IMG/VR virus record: IMGVR_UViG_3300017917_000447
Coordinates: 1-20,910 of that record
Length of the DNA: 20,910 nt
Reading direction: 5' to 3' (one strand)
Origin: a virus
The notes under the pieces are model-generated. The model did no database searches. It was not told the DNA's origin and worked only from the letters and a program-made list of their open reading frames with translations. Numbering within the stretch: position 1 is the stretch's first letter; every line of letters begins with the position of its first letter. Made by a program: the position numbers and the translations under genes. This document shows, one piece after another, positions 1 to 5,535 of this stretch.

Positions 1-162
1 ATGGAAAATAATCAACTACATCCACCACCAGTGGAGATAGATATTGAAACTGGTCTTAAGAAATGGGTAATTAACGACATAAACGTCTACGCTCACACCT
101 ATGAGGGAGCACTACGAGTTTATGAACAAATCATTGATTATGGATATTCTCACACTTGTTAA
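1..162 (+). CDS. Small hypothetical protein (53 aa)
   Basis: An open frame starts with ATG on the first base of the window and ends in TAA at 160-162. The protein begins MENNQLHPPPVEIDIETG and is polar with no recognisable domain. It overlaps the next gene by 41 bases, and that gene in turn overlaps a third by 4 bases, which is typical of a tightly packed phage operon. Because the window starts here, the ATG could be an internal methionine of a longer gene. I do not recognise the family. Confidence 0.5.
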   Translation: MENNQLHPPPVEIDIETGLKKWVINDINVYAHTYEGALRVYEQIIDYGYSHTC

Positions 163-313
163 AGAATTTGTATTTGGTGTAAGACGTGAGCCAGTGGATA
201 CTATGTCCACTGGTTTTCGTTCTTCTTATCCAGATGATCAACCCACTTATGAAGAGTGGTGCAAACAATTCAACGTAAGCATGCTTTACGATAGAAAAAT
301 TCTTCATCTATGA
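122..313 (+). CDS. Small hypothetical protein (63 aa)
   Basis: Predicted protein begins MNKSLIMDILTLVKEFVF and ends CKQFNVSMLYDRKILHL. I chose the ATG at 122; the frame is open from an ATG at 101, but that would deepen the overlap with the upstream gene, and an ATG at 140 would start just before the hydrophobic stretch MDILTLVKEFVF. The stop codon overlaps the next start as ATGA at 310-313, which points to translational coupling. The N-terminal 18 residues are hydrophobic but too short and charged for a clear membrane segment. Function unknown. Confidence 0.55.
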   Translation: MNKSLIMDILTLVKEFVFGVRREPVDTMSTGFRSSYPDDQPTYEEWCKQFNVSMLYDRKILHL

Positions 314-873
314 GAAAGACAGACTACAGCAAATCTTATAAAAAGAAAGTGGTGCAACAAATGGTTTTTTCTGATATGAAACAACGTGGGTTAAATAAAC
401 TAATAGGTTTGGCTGGTCCAAACATTACAGATTATTTATCCTTTGCTAAACAAATGGGTATAAAACAAGCAGAAGTGTACGAAAGAGACTATGTTAATCT
501 CATCTACCAGATGCAAGATTTTAAACCACCTATTAGCACAACCGTTAAATATCAGGATATCTACACAGCTGATGTCTATCAGAATGTATTATATGATCTT
601 GATTTTTGTTGTACAATCAAGTATGCAGAACCACATATTAAAAAGTTTAAAAACAATGCCATTATAACTCTTGCATTAAGAGGAGTGGGATTTAAAGAAA
701 CTTTAAAGAAGTTTTGCAAAATTGTAAGTAAACTGAAACCAGTAATTACATTAAATGTAAACGTTACAAATTCTTACAAACAACATGTTGTATACTTTGA
801 TGATAATCAGAGTTATACATTGTTTGAATACAGGGATACAAGTCCCATGTTAACTATTAAACCCAATTTTTAA
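310..873 (+). CDS. Possible Rossmann-fold methyltransferase-like protein, degenerate
   Basis: The 187-residue protein has an order of elements that resembles a class I SAM-dependent methyltransferase: a glycine-bearing strand-loop (IGLAGPNITDYLSFAKQMG, about residues 32-50), an acidic end of the next strand (AEVYERD, about 54-60), a motif-IV-like YDLDFCCTI (about 95-103), and a later strand NNAIITLALRG followed by a helix. The first loop lacks the usual GxGxG, so SAM binding is uncertain. DLDF resembles the DLDP of Trm1-like RNA methyltransferases, but that is only a visual similarity. The start overlaps the previous stop as ATGA, so it is probably co-translated. It could instead be a Rossmann-like protein with no methyltransferase activity. 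Confidence 0.6.
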   Translation: MRKTDYSKSYKKKVVQQMVFSDMKQRGLNKLIGLAGPNITDYLSFAKQMGIKQAEVYERDYVNLIYQMQDFKPPISTTVKYQDIYTADVYQNVLYDLDFCCTIKYAEPHIKKFKNNAIITLALRGVGFKETLKKFCKIVSKLKPVITLNVNVTNSYKQHVVYFDDNQSYTLFEYRDTSPMLTIKPNF

Positions 874-891
874 AAATTAAATTCAATTAAA

Positions 892-1221
892 ATGTCACAG
901 ACAACCACAAAAAGAACATTAAAATTTTATTCTAAAGAAGAAAATGCATTTATTACAGCTTATGCTAAATCAAAAGAACCTGTAAAGGAAGAATTTTTGC
1001 AGAAGTTTTGTGTTGATAATAATCGTCCTATGAAGTCAGTTATGTTTAAGATTTATAATTTAAGAAAGAAAATGAAGCAATATAAACCAACTTCTCCTAA
1101 AGGAAATGTTGTAAAAGATAACTCTGTTGCTAAAATTTCTAAAGGAGAGTTTAAGATTCCTGTGAATAATTGGAATATAACAAATGAAGATGGACAGATG
1201 TTTTTAAACATCAAGTTCTAA
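892..1221 (+). CDS. Putative Myb/SANT-like DNA-binding protein
   Basis: 109 residues. Residues about 10-60 (FYSKEENAFITAYAKSKEP to VMFKIYNLRKK) have the spacing of a homeodomain-like Myb/SANT three-helix unit: an aromatic residue and acidic pair at the start, a middle helix, and a basic recognition helix ending NLRKKMKQ. The C-terminal half is basic and probably flexible, ending NNWNITNEDGQMFLNIKF. It follows the methyltransferase-like gene after 18 bases and precedes a structured non-coding interval. The sequence supports a DNA-binding role; its target and direction of regulation are unknown. Confidence 0.6.
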   Translation: MSQTTTKRTLKFYSKEENAFITAYAKSKEPVKEEFLQKFCVDNNRPMKSVMFKIYNLRKKMKQYKPTSPKGNVVKDNSVAKISKGEFKIPVNNWNITNEDGQMFLNIKF

Positions 1222-1504
1222 AATAGGTGAGGCTAGCAAAAGCTAGCATGGGCACGTCCTTGTCCTATACCAAGTGGACTCAGGATACTGATCAACCATG
1301 GAAATGTGCCTAGACAAGAATCTAGGCTAATCAGGAATGAAAAGATAACCTGTAATAATGGATAACCAACCATTTCCTTGTCACGTTGGGACTATTGTCC
1401 CGTATCTACCATATGTGGAGCCATAGAGCTGCCGCAGTGACTAGTAGTGATACACACAGGGTGGGTGAAGCCCTGTATTTTTTAATTTTTTTTAAAACAC
1501 AAAT
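1222..1504 (+). ncRNA. Structured intergenic RNA A with terminal hairpin and T-run
   Basis: This gene-free stretch of 283 bases holds many short perfect helices: GCTAGC/GCTAGC with an AAAA loop (1232-1247), GGCAC/GTGCC closing 1251-1310, CCTAGA/TCTAGG (1309-1326, sharing two bases with the previous stem), AATGG/CCATT (1357-1374), GGGAC/GTCCC with a TATT loop (1388-1401), and ACAGGG/CCCTGT (1456-1476) followed by T-rich sequence. GATAACC is repeated at 1344 and 1361. It is less AT-rich than the flanking genes and has no plausible ORF. I infer an independent small RNA or a long 3' UTR RNA. It does not match any RNA class I can name from the sequence. Confidence 0.5.
1456..1495 (+). terminator. 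Intrinsic terminator at end of RNA A
   Basis: Stem ACAGGG (1456-1461) pairs with CCCTGT (1471-1476) around a 9-base loop, followed by T-rich sequence to about 1494. It ends the structured interval just before the next gene at 1505. Confidence 0.6.
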
Positions 1505-2050
1505 ATGGAATTAACAAAATTAACTGTGGATCACCACGTAGAAAACATCCAAAAAGCATTGGGTGTACCACATGATGTTGTAATCTCTTCTAGAGAGAAG
1601 ATAATCTTCACTACAATCTCTAATGCATTGTTTGTAGAAGAAATGTATACCACTTCTAAAGATGCTCCTAAAAGTTTAACTACAGTGACAGGAGATCTTC
1701 AGAAATGTATGACAATGATGGATAATGAGTTAGAGTATGAAATTATGCTTTTAATGTTCATGCATTATCATGAAGCAGCTATTTCTGCCTTTAGACATTA
1801 CAATAGTTTTGAATCAGAAGAAGATCCTGAGCTTAAAAAGAAATATGAACTGTTTAAAAAACTTATGGAAGTTAAAAAGCTTATGTCTGATGATGACGAA
1901 GACAAAGAAGAAGAAGATCCTTTTGCTCTAACTAAGTTCAATATGATTGAAAGAGTTAAATTTGTAAAAAGTTCTAACTACAACTTTCAGAAGTATATGG
2001 AACAGGTTACAAATATGTTTAGACAGGAGCAATTAAACAATGAAGAATAA
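1505..2050 (+). CDS. Acidic hypothetical protein (181 aa)
   Basis: Predicted to be mostly helical, with a strongly acidic segment around residues 120-142 (SDDDEDKEEEDPF) and methionine-rich helices (MTMMDNELEYEIMLLMFMHYH, in part). No catalytic motif is visible. It starts 10 bases after the T-rich end of RNA A, so RNA A may act as its leader. Its last 11 bases overlap the start of the HTH gene at 2040, suggesting a two-gene unit. I do not recognise the family. Confidence 0.65.
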   Translation: MELTKLTVDHHVENIQKALGVPHDVVISSREKIIFTTISNALFVEEMYTTSKDAPKSLTTVTGDLQKCMTMMDNELEYEIMLLMFMHYHEAAISAFRHYNSFESEEDPELKKKYELFKKLMEVKKLMSDDDEDKEEEDPFALTKFNMIERVKFVKSSNYNFQKYMEQVTNMFRQEQLNNEE

Positions 2051-2318
2051 TCGTGTCATAAAAGGGTTTGGTATGGTGTCTTCTCTTGTAATTAGGGATC
2101 CAGGTCTTACGTTACAAGAAAAGGCACTATACTCATACCTCTGTAGTTATTCTGGTGGTGATAATGAAGTGTTTGTAAGTGTAAACAGAATGTGCTCAGA
2201 GTGTGGAATAACTCAATCAACCGTAAAAAGAATTCTCACAAGTTTAGAGAAAAAGGGTATAATTTTACGTGAGAATAGAACTGTTGGGTCAACTCGTAAG
2301 ACAATTCTATTAAAATAA
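2040..2318 (+). CDS. HTH_36-like winged helix DNA-binding protein
   Basis: 92 residues that cover essentially one winged helix-turn-helix domain. The N-terminal motif FGMVSSLVIRDPGLTLQEKALYSYL (read in two parts) is typical of HTH_36/replication-initiator-like domains, followed by the recognition helix region CGITQSTVKRILTSLEKKG and the wing GIILRENRTVGSTRKTI. Such domains are found in plasmid and phage replication initiators and in small regulators. The protein has no extra domain, so it may be a DNA-binding regulator. It overlaps the acidic gene by 11 bases and is followed by a long structured interval. Confidence 0.75.
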   Translation: MKNNRVIKGFGMVSSLVIRDPGLTLQEKALYSYLCSYSGGDNEVFVSVNRMCSECGITQSTVKRILTSLEKKGIILRENRTVGSTRKTILLK

Positions 2319-2609
2319 CTGTCTGATTTAAGGAGCTATAGGAGTATAGAAGTGAGATCCAAGCACGTACTGTGAACACATAAGTATCAACCCGCATGAC
2401 AAATAAGGCCTGGGACATTGAGAATATGTAAGTAATTATGGGGTCAACGGTATCTCTAAATTAGAAACTGTATCCCTTGAATAGGCATAAGATGAGAGAG
2501 AGAAGGAAGAAAACACACTTTAATCATTTAATTTTTTAATTTAGTAAGGTAAATTAATTTCCGATGATAAGGGTTCTTCCTTTCTCTCTTATTCTTTTAA
2601 ACATCAAAC
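2319..2609 (+). ncRNA. Structured intergenic RNA B with long terminal stem
   Basis: This interval of 291 bases has no credible gene. Its 5' part holds short hairpins such as TACTGTG pairing with CACA...GTA near 2368 and ACGGT/ACTGT near 2447-2470. Its 3' part forms a long purine/pyrimidine stem: about 2496-2511 (ending GAAGGAAGAA) pairs with about 2574-2590 (starting TTCTTCC) over 15-16 base pairs with one bulge, enclosing a 62-base AT-rich loop that contains AATTTA/TAAATT. The stem lies just before the start codon at 2610. A long UTR, a small RNA or a leader that controls the next gene are all possible. Confidence 0.4.
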
Positions 2610-2816
2610 ATGAAAACATATTATATTAAAAAAAACGGACAGTATATAAATTATATTTTTTCTTTTAATGAGCTTTTGAAACTTAAAAGCACAAATGCAA
2701 AAATAAATAACAACAGGGTGGCTAGAATGCAACCACATATTGTTTATACAGAACAAGAAGCTAGAAGAATACTTCTCATAGAAAAAGATGCTTATTTAAT
2801 TCCTGTTGAAAATTAA
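2610..2816 (+). CDS. Small hypothetical protein (68 aa)
   Basis: Begins MKTYYIKKNGQYINYIF and ends EQEARRILLIEKDAYLIPVEN. Beta-rich N-terminus, then a helix, and no motif I can assign. It follows the long stem of RNA B by about 20 bases and precedes a membrane microprotein by 5 bases, so these two probably share a transcript. Confidence 0.6.
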   Translation: MKTYYIKKNGQYINYIFSFNELLKLKSTNAKINNNRVARMQPHIVYTEQEARRILLIEKDAYLIPVEN

Positions 2817-2821
2817 AAAAA

Positions 2822-2941
2822 ATGAATAGAGACTTACCACTAAACAAACAACAACAGAAAGAAGGATGTATATTCCTTTCTATTCTACTAGTCCTAGCTA
2901 TAACAGGACTGGTGTTATTATATCATGTAGTAAACAACTAA
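2822..2941 (+). CDS. Single-span membrane microprotein (39 aa)
   Basis: ATG at 2822, TAA at 2939-2941. The polar N-terminus (MNRDLPLNKQQQKEG) is followed by one clear transmembrane helix (CIFLSILLVLAITGLVLL, residues 16-33) and a short tail YHVVNN. The lysine in the N-terminal part suggests an N-in orientation. It lies 5 bases after one small gene and 12 before the next. Function unknown; small single-span phage proteins include holins, superinfection-exclusion and host-takeover factors, but nothing here discriminates. Confidence 0.6.
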   Translation: MNRDLPLNKQQQKEGCIFLSILLVLAITGLVLLYHVVNN

Positions 2942-2953
2942 AACTAAATAAAC

Positions 2954-3262
2954 ATGTACGATCAAGAAAGAGCAATCCATGGTAGTTATGAAACACCACA
3001 AACAGAAAGAGCTATTGTAGGTAGAGAAGAACCACAAGCAACTCTTAGACAGGAATATGAGAAAGTCCCACGTACAAAACAACAGATACTACAAGAATAT
3101 CCTATAGGAATTAGATTCCTATCTAAAGGATGCGTTGTAGAGGTTGGTTGTAAGACAATAGCTTTTAGCACTGTACCAGAAGCTATGGAGGCTGTTAACA
3201 GCTATGTAAAAGATCCTGAGAATGTAGGAGAATATTGGAGAGGACAGTTTAATATGAAATAA
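2954..3262 (+). CDS. Hypothetical protein (102 aa)
   Basis: N-terminal third is polar and low in hydrophobic residues (YDQERAIHGSYETPQTERA), followed by a compact domain from about residue 45: QEYPIGIRFLSKGCVVEVG, then CKTIAFSTVPEAMEAVNSYV. The second half looks like a small alpha/beta domain. No known motif. The gene is followed directly by structured interval C. Confidence 0.6.
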   Translation: MYDQERAIHGSYETPQTERAIVGREEPQATLRQEYEKVPRTKQQILQEYPIGIRFLSKGCVVEVGCKTIAFSTVPEAMEAVNSYVKDPENVGEYWRGQFNMK

Positions 3263-3461
3263 AGATATTTAGATGTGTGATATACAAGGGAGTATATATG
3301 CAAGGTTGTAGCTGCATTAATGAAAAGATTCTCATTAACTGAGATCTCACTACAATGAGCGTTACACCCATCTAAACTTAGTCAGGTAGCTTAATGTAAA
3401 GCAGACTCGATAGGGTAAGTTACAGGGTCATAACCTGTCCTGACTACTAAAACAAAAACAT
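3263..3461 (+). ncRNA. Structured intergenic RNA C: two multibranched domains, the second tRNA-like
   Basis: Domain 1 is closed by TTAGATG (3269-3275) with CATCTAA (3369-3375), and encloses TTGTAG/CTACAA (3306-3311 with 3350-3355) and TTAATGA/TCATTAA (3317-3338). Domain 2 is closed by AGTCAGG (3380-3386) with CCTGACT (3439-3445); it carries TA, a D-arm-like GCTT/AAGC hairpin (3389-3402), and directly before the closing strand a 5-bp/7-base-loop hairpin ACAGG/CCTGT (3422-3438) placed exactly as a T arm. The segment between has no standard anticodon stem and the total is only 67 bases. An alternative pairing GTAGCTTA/TAAGTTAC competes with the D-arm. No ORF is credible here. Confidence 0.5.
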
Positions 3462-3671
3462 ATGACATCAATAGAATGGTTATTCGATCAAATACCTTTA
3501 GAATGGACTATAAAAAGGTCAGCACTTGAAGTATTGCAACAAGCCAAAGAAATGCATAAGCAAGAGATAATGAATGCTTGGTCTGATGGTGCTGTTGGTG
3601 GACAATTTACAACTACACCAGATACACCAGAACAATACTATCAAGAAACATTTAAACAACCTAAACAATGA
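3462..3671 (+). CDS. Small hypothetical protein (69 aa)
   Basis: Begins MTSIEWLFDQIPLEWTIKR; predicted helical with an acidic/aromatic amphipathic N-terminus, then a glycine- and threonine-rich tail that includes GAVGGQFTTTPDTPEQYYQ. It shares its stop with the next start as an ATGA overlap at 3668-3671, so translation of the pair is probably coupled. It starts 15 bases after the tRNA-like domain of RNA C. Function unknown. Confidence 0.6.
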   Translation: MTSIEWLFDQIPLEWTIKRSALEVLQQAKEMHKQEIMNAWSDGAVGGQFTTTPDTPEQYYQETFKQPKQ

Positions 3672-4063
3672 ATAAAGAGTTTATCCCATACGAACAAGCA
3701 TTAGAACTTAAAGAACTTGGGTTTGATGAACCTTGTTTTAGATGGTACGATGAAAGGTTTAAAGACGACTTACACCAAGATAAGTACAATACCAATAAGG
3801 ATTTATTTATGACCGACTTAGATTGCTCGTCACCATTATACCAACAAGCATTTAGATGGTTTAGAGAGAAGTATGGGTTACACGCAGTGGTGGATATTGA
3901 TATTTCTGATGAATGGTACTTTTCAATTTTCAATCTTAATACCAAAAGAAATGCAGAAGTAGAAGTATTACCGAAAGATGAACGTTACAATAGCTACGAA
4001 GAGTCAGAACTTGCTTGTCTAAACAAACTTATTGAAATAGTTAAACAACCTAAAAAAGATTAA
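3668..4063 (+). CDS. Conserved hypothetical phage protein (131 aa)
   Basis: The motif FIPYEQALELKELGFDEPC near the N-terminus, QQAFRWFREKYGLHAVV in the middle and a C-terminal YEESELACLNKLIEIVKQ form a pattern I recall from many uncharacterised genes in Bacteroidota phages and prophages. No catalytic residues stand out. The middle motif is hydrophobic and aromatic, suggesting a small alpha/beta fold. It is coupled to the upstream gene by ATGA and sits 3 bases ahead of the next. Recognition of the family is from memory of its motifs; its function is unknown. Confidence 0.7.
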   Translation: MNKEFIPYEQALELKELGFDEPCFRWYDERFKDDLHQDKYNTNKDLFMTDLDCSSPLYQQAFRWFREKYGLHAVVDIDISDEWYFSIFNLNTKRNAEVEVLPKDERYNSYEESELACLNKLIEIVKQPKKD

Positions 4064-4066
4064 ATT

Positions 4067-4471
4067 ATGACACCTGTTCAAACATTATACAGATGGTTTA
4101 ATGACAATCCTGAAGCTACATATAAAGAAGCTTTAGAAGCTTATGAACATTGTTTGGAATTAGAAAAAAACGAAAGGGAAAAACTTGTTGATGATGCTTT
4201 AACTAACTATGAACTAGGATGGGCTGATAGAAAGAAACAATTTAGTTTATATGAACATAAAGAAACTATAACAAGTTCTGATACACCTGTATCTAATACA
4301 TTTTTAGAAAGTGTTACTCAACAAGAAAAATCGGAAAAACCGATTTATTTTGAAATATCAGATGAAGAAATAGAGAAAGCATTTACAATAGAAACTGAAG
4401 TTCAAACAACAAAGTATGTAGGAGAAATTGCAGGTGCTAAATGGTACAGAGAACAATTAAAACAGAGGTAA
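4067..4471 (+). CDS. Hypothetical protein (134 aa)
   Basis: Helical N-terminus (TLYRWFNDNPEATYKEALEA), acidic and glutamate-rich middle, and C-terminal EIAGAKWYREQLKQR. It is 3 bases downstream of the preceding gene, so it likely shares its transcript. The C-terminal motif GAKWYREQL resembles ends seen in small phage proteins of unknown role. No function assigned. Confidence 0.6.
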   Translation: MTPVQTLYRWFNDNPEATYKEALEAYEHCLELEKNEREKLVDDALTNYELGWADRKKQFSLYEHKETITSSDTPVSNTFLESVTQQEKSEKPIYFEISDEEIEKAFTIETEVQTTKYVGEIAGAKWYREQLKQR

Positions 4472-4480
4472 TAAGTTGAT

Positions 4481-4553
4481 TATTTTCCACAATAAGCTTA
4501 AAAATGTGGAGTATTTTCCACTATAACACTAAAAACAGAAAATATTTTCCATT
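4481..4553 (+). repeat. 31-bp-period direct repeats (about 2.5 copies)
   Basis: TATTTTCCAC occurs at 4481 and 4512 and TATTTTCCAT at 4543, each exactly 31 bases apart. Similarity between the first two units extends further (xATAA at offset 10 and CTxAAAAA or similar near offset 17), so it looks like an eroding tandem repeat. The third unit runs into the start codon of the gene at 4554. The 31-bp period is close to three turns of DNA, which would place the copies on one face of the helix. Confidence 0.6.
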
Positions 4554-4742
4554 ATGGCAACAATTATTGACCCACCATCAGGATGGAAGTATGGGTTTCC
4601 TAAACCTATTCCTGAAGATAGAAGACAAGATAGCTTAACATGGCTTGTAGAACAGGGCTATCCTCAATCTGAGATAGATGCATTAGGGGAATACTTCTAT
4701 TGCAGATATTGGGAAGAACCAGAGTCAAGTAAAGAACACTAA
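4554..4742 (+). CDS. Small conserved phage protein (62 aa)
   Basis: The motif PSGWKYGFPKPIPEDRRQ at the N-terminus and a C-terminal EYFYCRYWEEPE, with GYPQSEID between them, look like a small phage family I have seen in Bacteroidota elements, without known function. It is proline- and aromatic-rich. Its start lies on the third copy of the 31-bp repeat. It is followed by a promoter-like region for the endonuclease gene. Confidence 0.65.
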   Translation: MATIIDPPSGWKYGFPKPIPEDRRQDSLTWLVEQGYPQSEIDALGEYFYCRYWEEPESSKEH

Positions 4743-4749
4743 AAACTTC

Positions 4750-4792
4750 TTGACATTTTTCTTGACATTATGAATAATAAGTTGTATCTTTA
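4750..4792 (+). promoter_or_regulatory. Predicted promoter for the HNH gene
   Basis: TTGACA occurs at 4750 and again at 4762. TTG at 4762-4764 is 20 bases before TATCTTTA (4785-4792), close to the Bacteroidota -33 TTG / -7 TAnnTTTG arrangement. The start codon follows at 4805, after a purine-rich AAGAGGA that is one of the few Shine-Dalgarno-like sequences in this window. Confidence 0.5.
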
Positions 4793-4804
4793 TAAAAAGA
4801 GGAT

Positions 4805-5242
4805 ATGACAAAAGAAAAATTAGAAGAGCTAATAGCATCAGGTGCTACTAGAAAATGTAACAAGTGTAACGAAGTATTACCAGTTACTGAATTTCACATA
4901 CAAGCTGGCAAAAATCCTAACCATTACAGATTTAATTCTCCTTGTAAGTTTTGTGCTAATTTTCATAGAAATAAAAATTATCATAAAGCATATTTAAGAA
5001 AAATTAAGTACGACTTAAGTCAAGAAGATTATGACTTAAAACTAAAAGAACAAAACTATTCTTGTGCTATATGTGATATACATAAAGATGATTACTCTAA
5101 AGAATTTTCTGTAGACCATTGTCACAAAACAGGAAAAGTAAGATCTTTATTGTGTACTCAATGTAATTCTGGAATAGGTTTTTTTAGAGAAAACATAACT
5201 GTTATGAAAAAAGCTATCCAGTACGTAAAGAAACATCAGTAA
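4805..5242 (+). CDS. Recombination endonuclease VII-like HNH nuclease
   Basis: 145 residues with a zinc-binding CNKC (residues 18-21), a second SPCKFC, a CAIC pair, and the HNH core VDHCHKTGKVRSLLCTQCN followed by GIGFF. This is the arrangement of the T4 endonuclease VII-like family (PF02945), used either to resolve branched DNA or, in many phages, as a free-standing homing-type nuclease. The second role is favoured here because the gene is monocistronic, has its own promoter and Shine-Dalgarno-like site, and interrupts a run of unrelated small genes. Similar AAAAACTTGACA-like promoter sequences lie on both sides of it, at about 4741 and 5245. Confidence 0.85.
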   Translation: MTKEKLEELIASGATRKCNKCNEVLPVTEFHIQAGKNPNHYRFNSPCKFCANFHRNKNYHKAYLRKIKYDLSQEDYDLKLKEQNYSCAICDIHKDDYSKEFSVDHCHKTGKVRSLLCTQCNSGIGFFRENITVMKKAIQYVKKHQ

Positions 5243-5249
5243 TAAAAAC

Positions 5250-5288
5250 TTGACAAATCTGTCTCAAATTTAGTAGATATTTGAGACA
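5250..5288 (+). promoter_or_regulatory. Promoter-like TTGACA overlapped by a perfect palindrome (candidate operator)
   Basis: TTGACA (5250-5255) is followed after 18 bases by TAGATA (5274-5279). Across this spacer lies a perfect inverted repeat, TGTCTCAAAT (5260-5269) and ATTTGAGACA (5279-5288), with a 9-base gap. The position would let a repressor compete with RNA polymerase. As RNA the same sequence could also form a 10-bp hairpin that ends the upstream nuclease transcript. Confidence 0.5.
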
Positions 5289-5290
5289 AA

Positions 5291-5332
5291 CTGCATGAAG
5301 TTTTAGGAAAAATTCATGCAGATTTTATTTAT
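5291..5332 (+). terminator. Perfect 9-bp hairpin with T-rich tail (terminator or attenuator)
   Basis: CTGCATGAA (5291-5299) pairs perfectly with TTCATGCAG (5313-5321) around a 13-base loop and is followed by ATTTTATTTAT. It lies between the candidate promoter at 5250 and the zinc-ribbon gene at 5349, so it could terminate the nuclease transcript or attenuate the downstream gene. Confidence 0.55.
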
Positions 5333-5348
5333 AACTAATTGATTATCA

Positions 5349-5516
5349 ATGGATAAAGCTATTATTAAGTTTAATGGTGGTAATCTAGCCATACTCTGTA
5401 GTGGGTGTAGAACTATTATAAAAACTGGTGTAGATTTTACAGAAGAAGAAATAGACTTTGCTTTTAAAGATGGACATCTAGATCCACAATATTGTGAAAA
5501 GTGTAAAGTAAAATAG
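5349..5516 (+). CDS. Zinc-ribbon microprotein (55 aa)
   Basis: ATG at 5349, TAG at 5514-5516. The protein has two CxxC knuckles: C17-S-G-C20 and C49-E-K-C52, spaced as in a small zinc ribbon, with an acidic linker FTEEEIDFAF between them. Small zinc ribbons of this size bind nucleic acid or proteins such as RNA polymerase. It has its own regulated-looking leader (palindrome plus hairpin) and ends 19 bases before the tmRNA, so the end of the gene overlaps the region where the tmRNA promoter should be. Confidence 0.65.
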   Translation: MDKAIIKFNGGNLAILCSGCRTIIKTGVDFTEEEIDFAFKDGHLDPQYCEKCKVK

Positions 5517-5518
5517 TG

Positions 5519-5526
5519 TATATTTG
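5519..5526 (+). promoter_or_regulatory. Bacteroidota-type -7 box for tmRNA
   Basis: TATATTTG matches the TAnnTTTG consensus exactly and ends 9 bases before the mature tmRNA 5' end. A well-spaced -33 TTG is not obvious (nearest TTG at 5492, spacing 24), so this is a partial match. Confidence 0.4.
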
Positions 5527-5535
5527 TAAACTCAT

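Noticed and set aside
1222-1504. Group I intron, RNase P or hammerhead ribozyme in interval A
   Set aside because: I could not find the conserved cores (P7 region, RNase P consensus, CUGAUGA/GAAA) in the right arrangement, and the interval lies between complete genes.
4481-4573. CRISPR array
   Set aside because: The 31-bp periodicity comes from a short 10-base core in a tandem repeat with only about 2.5 copies; no repeat-spacer structure and no cas genes.
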